A stretch of 9,606 nt of DNA from Oceanospirillaceae bacterium (GCA_003497765.1 DNNY01000108.1:1-9606); one strand, 5' to 3'. Positions 1 to 6,518 are shown, counted from the first letter of the stretch. A program made the numbers and translations. Notes: generated by a model not told the origin, from the letters alone.

Positions 1-48
1 TTCCTGGAGACTACGAATTACCATCTCAGCACCAGATAGCATTTCCAC
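1..48 (-). CDS. ilvI: Acetolactate synthase large subunit, N-terminal fragment (cut by window edge)
   Basis: Only the first 16 codons are inside the window. They read MEMLSGAEMVIRSLQE, which closely matches the start of the IlvI-type acetolactate synthase catalytic subunit as I recall it (E. coli MEMLSGAEMVVRSL). The family is thiamine-diphosphate dependent and condenses two pyruvates, or pyruvate and 2-oxobutyrate, in valine, leucine and isoleucine synthesis. The GTG at 46-48 is chosen as start because AGGAG (minus strand, 57-61) lies 8 bases upstream; an in-frame ATG two codons later is the alternative. The rest of the gene, including the cofactor-binding region, lies beyond position 1, so integrity cannot be judged. 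A small subunit gene (ilvH) would be expected further out. Identification rests on a short but characteristic stretch. Confidence 0.72.
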   Translation of the reverse strand, partial: MEMLSGAEMVIRSLQE

Positions 49-56
49 TATATATT

Positions 57-61
57 CTCCT
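57..61 (-). promoter_or_regulatory. Ribosome binding site of ilvI
   Basis: On the minus strand AGGAG stands 8 bases before the GTG at 48-46. The strong match and good spacing decide the GTG start rather than the ATG two codons later. Confidence 0.7.
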
Positions 62-419
62 GCCGGCAACAGCTTGCTGCGGCCATTCGCTTATGAAGTT
101 TAAGTAATATTAGCCCAGATTCACGGACAGTGCTTGTAGCCTGCCTGTGCAACGCATGCAAATAACCCACCCTACATGGCAGATTATTCGGGGTGATGGC
201 ACTTAAAGCAACACGCGTATTTTTTGCGCCTTTAAGCTAGGTCAGACAAGCGAATTGGTATAGCTTACCGAGTCATAATATGAGCAGGGATCGCCTGCTG
301 CAATTATGCATCAACCAAAAAACCGAATTTTCACATGCCAAGGCTTTGATTTCAAGGCCTAAACAAGGAAAAGACAGTGCTTTATTGCCACAAAAGTCTC
401 TGGTTTTTCAAGAATGCAG

Positions 420-428
420 TGGTATAGT
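420..428 (+). promoter_or_regulatory. Possible extended -10 promoter for the 88-residue gene
   Basis: TG-G-TATAGT at 420-428 fits an extended -10 element (TGn followed by a TATAAT-like hexamer, 5 of 6 matches). No good -35 hexamer is seen at 16-18 bases upstream, which extended -10 promoters tolerate. Transcription from here would give a leader of roughly 105 bases that includes the 14-bp tandem duplication. Confidence 0.35.
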
Positions 429-464
429 AGAAAATAACGCAATAAAACAGCTATGGGTGCTTTT

Positions 465-492
465 TCTCCAAGGTCCTATCTCCAAGGTCCTA
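465..492. repeat. Exact 14-bp tandem duplication
   Basis: TCTCCAAGGTCCTA occurs twice with no gap (465-478 and 479-492). It lies about 50 bases before the ATG of the small gene at 542 and downstream of the possible -10 at 423-428. It may be a recent slippage duplication or a pair of protein-binding half sites; the sequence does not decide. Confidence 0.9.
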
Positions 493-527
493 ACAGTCAA
501 GCTAATTTTTACCGGCACCCACAACAT

Positions 528-533
528 AAGAGG
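528..533 (+). promoter_or_regulatory. Ribosome binding site deciding the start of the 88-residue gene
   Basis: AAGAGG lies 8 bases before ATG 542. An in-frame TTG at 536 is only 2 bases from this site, too close to be used, so ATG 542 is preferred. Confidence 0.6.
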
Positions 534-541
534 TATTGCCC

Positions 542-808
542 ATGTCTAGCATCGATATTCGTAACCGCGATCGCATTATTGAAGAACTACGGATTTTTAT
601 TAGAAAAATACTCGTCGAGCCGGAGATTATTCCCCACTCGATGGCCGTTGCAAGGGAATTAATTGATCACGAAGATGCTGATAAACTAATTGCTGAACGT
701 ATATCTGATACCACCAATGTGAAGATTCCTGCTGAACATAGTGATGCTGATAAGCTATTTCTGGAACTATTAAAAGAAGTGGTTAGAGATGAGCAGGCGC
801 TTTATTAA
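542..808 (+). CDS. Small acidic protein of unknown function (88 residues)
   Basis: I do not recognise this protein. It is 88 residues, rich in Asp and Glu, with no signal peptide, membrane segment or cysteine, so it is probably cytosolic and largely helical. It contains a short internal repeat, HEDADKLI and HSDADKLF, 23 residues apart. The repeat is also visible in the DNA as GATGCTGATAA-A/G-CTA at 674-688 and 743-757. A good ribosome binding site (AAGAGG, 8 bases) supports ATG 542. The gene stands alone, divergent from ilvI and convergent with clpB, with a palindrome just after it. Support for it being real comes from the ribosome binding site, the open frame of normal composition, and the following hairpin. 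No function is proposed. Confidence 0.6.
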   Translation: MSSIDIRNRDRIIEELRIFIRKILVEPEIIPHSMAVARELIDHEDADKLIAERISDTTNVKIPAEHSDADKLFLELLKEVVRDEQALY

Positions 809-844
809 ATAATAATTAATCAATTATTTACTCAGTTATAACAG

Positions 845-864
845 GGGGCTGATTAATCAGCCCC
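845..864. terminator. Perfect 20-bp palindrome between convergent genes, probable bidirectional terminator
   Basis: GGGGCTGA-TTAA-TCAGCCCC forms an 8-bp GC-rich stem with a 4-base loop. It lies 36 bases after the small plus-strand gene and 30 bases beyond the clpB stop. The symmetry would serve both transcripts. Neither side has a clear U-run, so it departs from a textbook intrinsic terminator. It could instead protect 3' ends or act with Rho. Being a perfect palindrome, it could alternatively bind a dimeric protein. Confidence 0.6.
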
Positions 865-894
865 AAATAGATACAAGTACTTTACTAACCTTAC

Positions 895-3465
895 CTAAGC
901 AAATTTAAGCCGCCCATCAGCCGCATCCACCTTAATGGTTTGTCCCGGCAAAAATTTACCTGCTAATAATTCCTGGGCCAAAGGGTTTTCCAGATTACGT
1001 TGAATAGAGCGCTTTAGTGGCCGCGCACCATAGACGGGGTCATAACCATCTGCCACAACTAGCTCTATAGCGGCATCAGATAAATGCATATCCAACTCGC
1101 GTTCGGTCAAACGGGAACGTAAACGCTGAAGTTGTAGATCAGCAATTTTGGCCACATGATTTTTACCCAGTGGATGAAATACCACTAGCTCATCAATGCG
1201 GTTGAGCATTTCTGGTCTAAAGTGAGCACCTACTATCTCTAAGACACTAGCACGCATTTGATCATATTGATCCTCCCCTGACATGGACTGGATAATATCC
1301 GAGCCCATATTGGAGGTCATCACAATCACGGTATTGCGGAAGTCTACGGTTCGGCCTTGTCCATCGGTCAAACGACCGTCTTCCAATACCTGTAGCAGAA
1401 TATTAAATACATCTGGGTGTGCCTTTTCCACTTCGTCCAATAGCAACACGGCATAGGGACGACGGCGCACGGCCTCCGTTAGATAGCCCCCTTCTTCATA
1501 ACCCACATAGCCGGGAGGCGCGCCAATAAGTCGCGCTACGGAATGTTTTTCCATAAACTCCGACATATCAATACGTACCATGGCTTCTTCCGTATCAAAT
1601 AAGAACCCAGCCAATGCCTTACATAGTTCGGTTTTACCCACCCCTGTAGGACCCAAAAATAGGAAGGAACCATTGGGACGATTTGGGTCTGCTAGGCCAG
1701 CACGAGAACGACGCACAGCATTGGCTACGGCGGTAACGGCTTCTTCCTGACCAATCACCTGACCATGTAAAACCTGTTCCATTTGTAGCAGCTTTTCCCG
1801 TTCACCGGCCAACATACGACTTACCGGAATGCCCGTCCAACGGGAGACAATCTCGGCAATTTCCTCTTCGCCCACCTTACTGCGTAGCAAGGTTTTTTCT
1901 TGATCTTCAGCTTGCTGGGCTGCTTCCAGCTTTTGTTCTAACTCGGGAATCTGACCATATTGCAATTCAGACATGCGTCCCAAATCACTATTACGCCGCG
2001 CCACCTCCAGCTCCTGGCGGACTTTTTCCAGTTCTTCTTTGACTTGCTGTACACCAAATACAGAGGCCTTTTCCGCATTCCAGACCTCTAAAAGATCAGA
2101 AAACTCTTTCTCCAATTCAGCTAGTTCCGTATTTAAATCTTGCAAACGCGCAGCAGCAGCTTTATCCGTTTCTTTGGACAAGGCTTCACGTTCAATCTTC
2201 ATCTGAATCATGCGCCTTTCCATCTTATCCATTAGCTCGGGTTTGGAATCCATTTCCATGCGAATACGACTAGCGGCTTCATCAATTAGGTCGATGGCCT
2301 TATCAGGGAGCTGGCGATCGGTAATATACCTTTGCGATAAACGGGCCGCGGCAATAATGGCGGCATCGGTAATATCGACACCATGATGCAGCTCATAACG
2401 TTCTTTCAGACCCCGCAAGATGGCAATGGCATCCTGCTCTGTGGGCTCACCTACCAGTACTTTCTGGAAGCGACGCTCAAGAGCCGCATCTTTTTCAATA
2501 TATTGGCGATATTCATCTAAAGTAGTGGCACCTAGACAATGTAATTCACCCCGCGCCAAGGCTGGTTTTAGCATATTACCTGCATCCATGGCACCATCAC
2601 TTTTGCCTGCACCCACCATAGTATGAATTTCATCAATAAATAGGATAATGCTGCCTTCCTGTTTACTCAGTTCTTTGAGTACACTTTTTAGCCGTTCTTC
2701 AAATTCACCACGGTATTTGGCACCAGCAATCAAGGCTCCCATATCCAAAGCTAATACTTGCTTATGTAACAGTCCATCGGGCACTTCACCATTGATAATG
2801 CGTTGCGCCAAACCTTCTACAATAGCTGTTTTACCTACCCCTGGTTCACCAATCATAACGGGGTTATTTTTGGTACGTCTTTGTAACACCTGTATCGCGC
2901 GGCGGATTTCATCATCGCGGCCAATGACTGGGTCTAACTTGCCCTGTTCAGCCTGCTCCGTGAGATTTACGGTATATTTATCTAATGCTTGACGCTGGTC
3001 TTCTGCACCTTGACTCTGCACTTGTTCTCCACCCCGCATTTGCTCTATAGCATTGGTTAATTTAGCTTTTTTCACACCGGCTTTGGCTAATAATTCACCC
3101 AAACCAGATGTATCTTGGGCTAAAGCCATGAGCACCAACTCACTGGATATAAACTGATCCCCACCTTTGATGGCAGCTTTATCAGCGAGATTAAAAACCC
3201 GCACTAGGTAATTACTAAAGTGCACATCACCTTGATCGTTACTAACTTGGGCTTTGGCTTGTAAACTTTTTTGTAGCGCTGTTTGCAAGTTGTCCAAATT
3301 AGCTCCAGCTTGCACAAGTAGGCTGGCTGAAGAACCGTTCTGTTGTCGCAATAAAGCCTGCAACATATGCTCTGGATCAATAAATTGGTGGTCCATTGAC
3401 AAGGCCAAGGACTGGGCATTAGCAACTGCTTCCTGCAAGCGACTGGTTAATTTATCAAAACGCAT
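895..3465 (-). CDS. clpB: ATP-dependent disaggregase ClpB (Hsp100)
   Basis: ClpB is a cytosolic hexameric AAA+ machine that, with DnaK/DnaJ/GrpE, pulls polypeptides out of aggregates after heat stress. The 856 residues match the usual length (E. coli 857). Domains in order: Clp N-domain (about 1-145); first AAA+ module with Walker A GEPGVGKT (206-213), pore-loop Tyr251 in KYRGEF, Walker B D278/E279 and arginine finger ERRF (330-333); coiled-coil middle domain (about 410-530), which marks ClpB rather than ClpA or ClpC; second AAA+ module with Walker A GPTGVGKT (605-612), pore-loop Tyr653 in GYVGY, Walker B D677/E678 and sensor-2 GARPLKR (813-819). All key residues are intact. There is no IGL/F ClpP-binding loop feature to suggest a protease partner. 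The ATG is preceded by AGGAG with 7-base spacing. It lies downstream of pgeF after a 242-base gap with its own heat-shock-like promoter. Confidence 0.98.
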   Translation of the reverse strand: MRFDKLTSRLQEAVANAQSLALSMDHQFIDPEHMLQALLRQQNGSSASLLVQAGANLDNLQTALQKSLQAKAQVSNDQGDVHFSNYLVRVFNLADKAAIKGGDQFISSELVLMALAQDTSGLGELLAKAGVKKAKLTNAIEQMRGGEQVQSQGAEDQRQALDKYTVNLTEQAEQGKLDPVIGRDDEIRRAIQVLQRRTKNNPVMIGEPGVGKTAIVEGLAQRIINGEVPDGLLHKQVLALDMGALIAGAKYRGEFEERLKSVLKELSKQEGSIILFIDEIHTMVGAGKSDGAMDAGNMLKPALARGELHCLGATTLDEYRQYIEKDAALERRFQKVLVGEPTEQDAIAILRGLKERYELHHGVDITDAAIIAAARLSQRYITDRQLPDKAIDLIDEAASRIRMEMDSKPELMDKMERRMIQMKIEREALSKETDKAAAARLQDLNTELAELEKEFSDLLEVWNAEKASVFGVQQVKEELEKVRQELEVARRNSDLGRMSELQYGQIPELEQKLEAAQQAEDQEKTLLRSKVGEEEIAEIVSRWTGIPVSRMLAGEREKLLQMEQVLHGQVIGQEEAVTAVANAVRRSRAGLADPNRPNGSFLFLGPTGVGKTELCKALAGFLFDTEEAMVRIDMSEFMEKHSVARLIGAPPGYVGYEEGGYLTEAVRRRPYAVLLLDEVEKAHPDVFNILLQVLEDGRLTDGQGRTVDFRNTVIVMTSNMGSDIIQSMSGEDQYDQMRASVLEIVGAHFRPEMLNRIDELVVFHPLGKNHVAKIADLQLQRLRSRLTERELDMHLSDAAIELVVADGYDPVYGARPLKRSIQRNLENPLAQELLAGKFLPGQTIKVDAADGRLKFA
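3019..3030 (-). promoter_or_regulatory. Internal ribosome binding site and GTG start for short ClpB isoform
   Basis: Codon 149 of clpB is GTG (3021-3019), preceded by GGAG (3030-3027) at 5 bases. E. coli ClpB is known to be made also from an internal GTG at codon 149, giving an isoform lacking the N-domain. Here both the codon position and a ribosome binding site are present. The predicted short product (895-3021) is 708 residues and keeps both AAA+ modules. That it is used here is inference. Confidence 0.65.
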
Positions 3466-3472
3466 AATCTGT

Positions 3473-3477
3473 CTCCT
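3473..3477 (-). promoter_or_regulatory. Ribosome binding site of clpB
   Basis: AGGAG on the minus strand, 7 bases before the ATG at 3465. It supports the full-length start. Confidence 0.75.
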
Positions 3478-3479
3478 GA

Positions 3480-3509
3480 AACGGCCTTATTAAAGTGCAA
3501 AAAGCCGTT
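3480..3509 (-). promoter_or_regulatory. Possible stem in the clpB mRNA leader
   Basis: AACGGC and GCCGTT (3480-3485 and 3504-3509) could pair across 18 bases, just upstream of the ribosome binding site and inside the leader expected from the promoter at 3534-3559. A 6-bp stem with a large loop is weak, so a role in translation control is only a possibility. Confidence 0.25.
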
Positions 3510-3533
3510 ACTTTTTCTCTTTCTAAAATGAAT

Positions 3534-3559
3534 ATATGGTTGATAGCAGGAACTTCAAG
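3534..3559 (-). promoter_or_regulatory. Sigma-32-type heat-shock promoter of clpB
   Basis: On the minus strand CTTGAAG (3559-3553) and CCATAT (3539-3534) are separated by 13 bases. This resembles the RpoH pattern CTTGAA followed by CCCCAT-T, with the -10 matching in its CCAT core but lacking the first two C residues. Transcription would start near 3527, giving a leader of about 60 bases. Heat-shock control of clpB is well established in gammaproteobacteria, which supports the assignment. Confidence 0.6.
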
Positions 3560-3577
3560 TTTATAAATCAACTTGAA
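3554..3577. repeat. Inverted repeat overlapping the clpB -35 element
   Basis: TTCAAGTT (3554-3561) and AACTTGAA (3570-3577) form perfect 8-bp arms with an 8-base spacer. One arm overlaps the CTTGAAG -35 box of the sigma-32-like promoter, so the mirrored arm carries a second, oppositely oriented CTTGAA. It could be a regulator site or a coincidental echo of the -35 motif. Confidence 0.7.
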
Positions 3578-3707
3578 TATCAAATTGATAAGGTGATGTA
3601 GGATAGTAAATAGGCCTACCCATTAATATAGATTTACTAAACGAATAAAAGGTAGCGGTACTTAAGTCGGCTAATACTTGCCAAGTCAAAGGCAGACTAT
3701 AGAAGGA

Positions 3708-4487
3708 TTAAAGCAGGGTAATTAAGCTTACCTGACGACCACTAGCCGGGTTCCGGCGATGGGAATAGTAGTCTTGTGATTGGGTTAGGGTACATGCCTC
3801 ACCACCGTAGATGGCTTTGACACCACAGGCTTGTAATCGTAAGCGCGCCAGAGCATAAATGTCAGCTAAATACTTATTAGGCTGCTCAGCCCGTGGCACA
3901 AAGCAAGCAGCAGCTTGGGCATCTGCAGAGACAAAGGCTTGTCTAACATCCTCACCTACTTCAAAGGCCTGCTGTCCAATAGCAGGGCCAAACCATGCCA
4001 TAACCTCAGTTGGACTTGGAAAATAACCTAGGGTGTTCTCTAAGACACCGGCAGCTAGACCACGCCAACCGGCATGGACAGCGGCTACTCGGGTACCCTT
4101 ACGATCGCAAAATAATACGGGTAAGCAATCGGCTGTCATCACCACGCATACCTGACCTGATTGGTCACTAGTACTGGCATCAGCATCAACGATGGCATCG
4201 CCTGTTAATGGTAATGTCACCACTTGGGTACCATGAATTTGATTTAGCCAAGCAGGTTCTTGTGTTAACTGCAGATCGGTCCGCAATTGCTGTCGATGGT
4301 CGCTGACACGAGCATTATCGTCGGCAACGTGGCGGGCAAGATTAAAGCCAGCCAAGGGTGGAGCATCAGTTTGGGATAAATCACGCTTACTAGCCACGGC
4401 TAAGACATTAGCTGGGGCTGGCCAGTCTGGCACCAAATAGCGTTGCTTACTTAGGTTTGCCGTTAATAATACTGCTGTTCTTGCCAC
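3708..4487 (-). CDS. pgeF: Peptidoglycan editing factor PgeF (YfiH / laccase-domain family)
   Basis: This is a cytosolic protein of the YfiH/DUF152 family. In E. coli, PgeF limits misincorporation of L-serine in place of L-alanine in the peptidoglycan stem peptide. Relatives, including human FAMIN/LACC1, act on purine nucleosides and were once called polyphenol oxidases. The three metal/catalytic positions of the family are visible: His85 in NQIHGT, Cys121 in TADCLPV and His138 in VHAGWRG. Also present are GPAIGQQAFEVG (168-179) and the C-terminal YYSHRRN motif. The 259 residues include about 16 more at the N-terminus than E. coli YfiH. The frame begins at GTG 4487, which overlaps rluD by 25 bases and has only a weak GGGA upstream. 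A start at GTG or TTG just before VPDW (around 4433-4436) would fit the family length better, so the true start is uncertain. It follows rluD as in E. coli and Pseudomonas. Confidence 0.92.
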   Translation of the reverse strand: MARTAVLLTANLSKQRYLVPDWPAPANVLAVASKRDLSQTDAPPLAGFNLARHVADDNARVSDHRQQLRTDLQLTQEPAWLNQIHGTQVVTLPLTGDAIVDADASTSDQSGQVCVVMTADCLPVLFCDRKGTRVAAVHAGWRGLAAGVLENTLGYFPSPTEVMAWFGPAIGQQAFEVGEDVRQAFVSADAQAAACFVPRAEQPNKYLADIYALARLRLQACGVKAIYGGEACTLTQSQDYYSHRRNPASGRQVSLITLL

Positions 4488-5437
4488 AAATTATTATCCC
4501 GTTCCAACTCAACCAGCAAAGCTTGCATGTCCGTTGGCAAATCTACTTCCCACTCCATATCTTGTTCGGTATGGGGGTGAGTTAATTCCAAGCGCTTGGC
4601 ATGCAAAGCCTGACGTTTAAAGTCCCGCAAGCAATCGAGAAAATTTTCATCACAGCCTTTGGGTAAGCGCATACGGCCACCATACAGTGGGTCACCCAAT
4701 AATGGGTAGTTGATATGGGCCATATGCACACGAATCTGGTGGGTGCGCCCCGTTTCCAACTTTAGCCGCAGATGGGTATGGGCCCGATAGCGTTTGAGAA
4801 CGCGATAATGGGTAGTTGCCGGCTTACCTAAAGGGGCAACAGCCATTTTTTGGCGATTGCGTGAGTGGCGCGCCATAGGTTCATCGACTACACCACCACC
4901 AGTCAGCACACCTTGGGCAACGGCTTCATATTCACGCCCCATAGTGCGCTCTTGCAATTGGGCTACTAACTCGGTTTGCGCTGGAATGGTCTTAGCAACA
5001 ACCATCAAGCCAGTGGTCTCTTTGTCTAAACGATGCACTATGCCAGCACGAGGTACTGAGTTTAGCTGTGGCGCATGATGTAATAAGGCATTGAGTAAAG
5101 TCCCATCATGATGTCCAGCTGCTGGGTGCACCACCAACCCTGCTGGCTTATTTAGCACCAATATATGTTCATCTTCAAACACAATATCCAGATCAATGGC
5201 CTGTGGTTGCCAACGCTCTTGGCGTTCGATTTTGGTATTTACTTGAAGCAGCTCACCACCGTAGAGCTTATCGCGGGGGCGCAAAGTCTGCTGATCCACG
5301 GTAAGGTCACCATCCAAGATCCAATTCTTTAGACGTGATCGTGAATAATCAGGGAACGCCAGCGCCGCAATCTGGTCTAAACGCATACCAGCCCACTGGA
5401 CTTCGACAACGGCTTGGAGGGTGAGCATATCTTGCAT
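4463..5437 (-). CDS. rluD: 23S rRNA pseudouridine(1911/1915/1917) synthase RluD
   Basis: RluD converts three uridines in helix 69 of 23S rRNA to pseudouridine, a modification important for late 50S assembly and termination. With the ATG at 5437 the protein has 324 residues (E. coli 326). An S4 RNA-binding domain lies near the N-terminus (RLDQ...FPDYSRSRLKNWI, about 19-42). The RluA-family catalytic domain follows, with catalytic Asp138 in HRLDKETTGLMVVAK. Further family motifs are NKPAGLVVHP, LETGRTHQIRVHM and HAKRLELTHP. The frame extends upstream to a TTG at 5482, but those 15 residues have no counterpart in E. coli RluD. AGG 11 bases before ATG 5437 gives modest support; ATG 5428 is a further option. 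It overlaps pgeF by 25 bases if pgeF starts at 4487, implying a coupled pair, and it is divergent from bamD. Confidence 0.95.
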   Translation of the reverse strand: MQDMLTLQAVVEVQWAGMRLDQIAALAFPDYSRSRLKNWILDGDLTVDQQTLRPRDKLYGGELLQVNTKIERQERWQPQAIDLDIVFEDEHILVLNKPAGLVVHPAAGHHDGTLLNALLHHAPQLNSVPRAGIVHRLDKETTGLMVVAKTIPAQTELVAQLQERTMGREYEAVAQGVLTGGGVVDEPMARHSRNRQKMAVAPLGKPATTHYRVLKRYRAHTHLRLKLETGRTHQIRVHMAHINYPLLGDPLYGGRMRLPKGCDENFLDCLRDFKRQALHAKRLELTHPHTEQDMEWEVDLPTDMQALLVELERDNNLWQEQQYY

Positions 5438-5485
5438 GTAAATCAATACCTGAGATTCGCAGGGCACTGGCAGAACTAACAACGG

Positions 5486-5509
5486 CTAGCAAAGCAGAAC
5501 CTAGCAAAG
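5486..5509. repeat. Pair of 9-bp direct repeats in the rluD leader
   Basis: CTAGCAAAG occurs at 5486-5494 and 5501-5509, 15 bases apart start to start. The pair lies between the candidate rluD -10 box (5524-5529) and the start codon, so it would be in the transcribed leader. Function is unknown. Confidence 0.75.
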
Positions 5510-5523
5510 GATTAATGATGCAA

Positions 5524-5529
5524 ATTATA
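5524..5529 (-). promoter_or_regulatory. Candidate -10 box for rluD-pgeF
   Basis: A perfect TATAAT on the minus strand, about 87 bases before the rluD ATG. The -35 position (TGGGTA at 17 bases) is poor and falls inside the inverted repeat 5536-5554. The promoter may therefore depend on an activator or be controlled through that repeat. Confidence 0.45.
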
Positions 5530-5535
5530 CCTCAG

Positions 5536-5554
5536 GGTGGGTCAAATACCCACC
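5536..5554. repeat. Perfect inverted repeat in the rluD/bamD divergent promoter region
   Basis: GGTGGGT (5536-5542), 5-base spacer, ACCCACC (5548-5554). It overlaps the -35 region of the candidate rluD promoter and lies just upstream of a candidate bamD promoter, a position typical of an operator shared by divergent genes. It could also be a hairpin, but it has no U-run on either side and no gene ends here. Confidence 0.65.
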
Positions 5555-5561
5555 AGAGTAA

Positions 5562-5589
5562 TTCACCTAAACCAAGCTTCTGCTAATAT
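5562..5589 (+). promoter_or_regulatory. Candidate bamD promoter
   Basis: TTCACC (5562-5567) and TAATAT (5584-5589) are spaced 16 bases apart. TGC directly precedes the -10, giving an extended -10 element. Both hexamers are partial matches. It lies about 70 bases before the bamD ATG. Confidence 0.35.
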
Positions 5590-5660
5590 TAGACTTTCAT
5601 CAGTGAACAAAAAACTCCATAATTAGGCTTTTCGCCATACCTAGATACAGGCTTTATTTT

Positions 5661-6518
5661 ATGATCTCGGCTCTAGCACATCATTTTCGCCACATCGCCA
5701 TTAGTTTATTTTTACTGGTAGCACTAGGCGCATGCTCCAACCAACAGACTGCAATCGAGGTAGACCCAGTATTACCCGAGACCGAACTCTATAAACAAGC
5801 TATGGATAAATTGGCTGCCGACAATTTTATTGCCGCCATTGATGATCTGGAGACCATAGAAGCACGTTATCCCTTTGGGCGATATTCCGATCAAGTGCAG
5901 CTGGAAATGATTTATGCCTATTATCGAAGTAATCAACCGTTGGCAGCCAAAGAGGCCGCGGCGCGGTTTATCCGCCTTAATCCTGACCACGAACATGTGG
6001 ACTATGCTTACTACCTAAAAGGACTAACCTCCTTTGAGGAAAATAAAGGGGCTTTGGATAATTACTTAACTAGTGATAAAGCCAAAAAAGACCCTGGCGC
6101 TATGCGCGAATCTTTTAATGATTTTAATACCTTGGTTCAGCAATTCCCGCAAAGCCAGTATGCGGCTGATGCTAAGGCGAGAATGGTGTACTTGCGCAAC
6201 CTACTAGCTGAACATGAGATTCATGTGGCTAACTATTATATGTCCCGCAGTGCTTGGTTAGCGGCAGCTAATCGGGCTCAGTATGTATTGGAAAACTATC
6301 AGCTAACGCCTGCCGTCAAGCCGGCTCTAGAAGTCTTGGTAGTGGCTTACACAGAACTTGGCTTAGATGATAATGCCAATAATGCCCAACGGGTATTGGA
6401 TGAGAATTTTGCGGTTGCGGAAACACCCAATAAAACGCCTGAGTCGGCACCAGAATCTTGGTTTGATAAGCTGACTTTTGGGTTGTTTAACGATGCTGGA
6501 GAACAGCAGGCTGACTAA
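5661..6518 (+). CDS. bamD: Outer membrane assembly lipoprotein BamD (YfiO/ComL)
   Basis: BamD is the essential lipoprotein of the BAM complex. It bridges BamA and recognises the C-terminal signals of incoming outer-membrane proteins. The N-terminus is a lipoprotein signal peptide with lipobox ALGAC and modified Cys25; Ser26 at +2 predicts outer-membrane sorting. The mature part is a TPR-type helical repeat protein with family stretches ARYPFGRYSDQVQL (68-81), IYAYY, RFIRLNPDH (102-110), the YLKGL segment and QFPQSQYAADA. At 285 residues it is about 40 longer than E. coli BamD. Most of the excess is a C-terminal tail from about residue 252 that ends in an aromatic patch, SWFDKLTFGLF, and an acidic end. 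ATG 5661 has AGG 9 bases upstream. It is divergent from rluD, the arrangement known in gammaproteobacteria. Confidence 0.95.
   Translation: MISALAHHFRHIAISLFLLVALGACSNQQTAIEVDPVLPETELYKQAMDKLAADNFIAAIDDLETIEARYPFGRYSDQVQLEMIYAYYRSNQPLAAKEAAARFIRLNPDHEHVDYAYYLKGLTSFEENKGALDNYLTSDKAKKDPGAMRESFNDFNTLVQQFPQSQYAADAKARMVYLRNLLAEHEIHVANYYMSRSAWLAAANRAQYVLENYQLTPAVKPALEVLVVAYTELGLDDNANNAQRVLDENFAVAETPNKTPESAPESWFDKLTFGLFNDAGEQQAD

Larger units (their letters stand above)
62..541. other. Intergenic/leader region between ilvI and the 88-residue gene
   Basis: About 480 bases separate two divergent starts. I see no convincing gene. The open frames here lack a ribosome binding site and do not resemble any family I know. 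Structures present are a 7-bp inverted repeat CTTAAAG/CTTTAAG (202-208 and 230-236) with a T-rich loop, a small inverted repeat AGCAGG/CCTGCT (283-288 and 294-299), two copies of TGGTATAG (256-263 and 420-427), and a 14-bp tandem duplication at 465-492. In E. coli the region upstream of ilvIH binds Lrp. That is a family precedent only; no such site can be assigned here. No leader peptide rich in branched-chain codons was recognised on the minus strand. Confidence 0.5.

Noticed and set aside
202..236. Inverted repeat CTTAAAG/CTTTAAG as a terminator
   Set aside because: The T-run is inside a 21-base loop, not after the stem, and no gene ends here.
280..549. Open frame of 89 codons on the plus strand before the small gene
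   Set aside because: No ribosome binding site before its ATG, composition unlike a protein I know, and its end overlaps the better-supported gene at 542 in another frame.
453..662. Open frame of 69 codons on the plus strand
   Set aside because: It runs through the tandem duplication and overlaps the 88-residue gene out of frame; no ribosome binding site or recognisable sequence.
1973..2992. Several plus-strand frames opposite clpB (1973-2206, 2420-2626, 2648-2992)
   Set aside because: They are antisense shadows of the conserved ClpB coding sequence with serine-rich, low-quality translations.
3204..3493. Frames at 3204-3425 (minus) and 3254-3493 (plus) at the clpB 5' end
   Set aside because: Both lie within the clpB N-domain coding sequence in other frames and have no support of their own.
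4857..5078. Plus-strand frame opposite rluD
   Set aside because: Antisense shadow of the RluD catalytic region.
5438..5482. Longer N-terminus of RluD from TTG 5482
   Set aside because: The 15 extra residues do not match the family start; ATG 5437 gives the usual length.
5772..5996. Minus-strand frame opposite bamD
   Set aside because: Antisense shadow of the conserved BamD TPR region.
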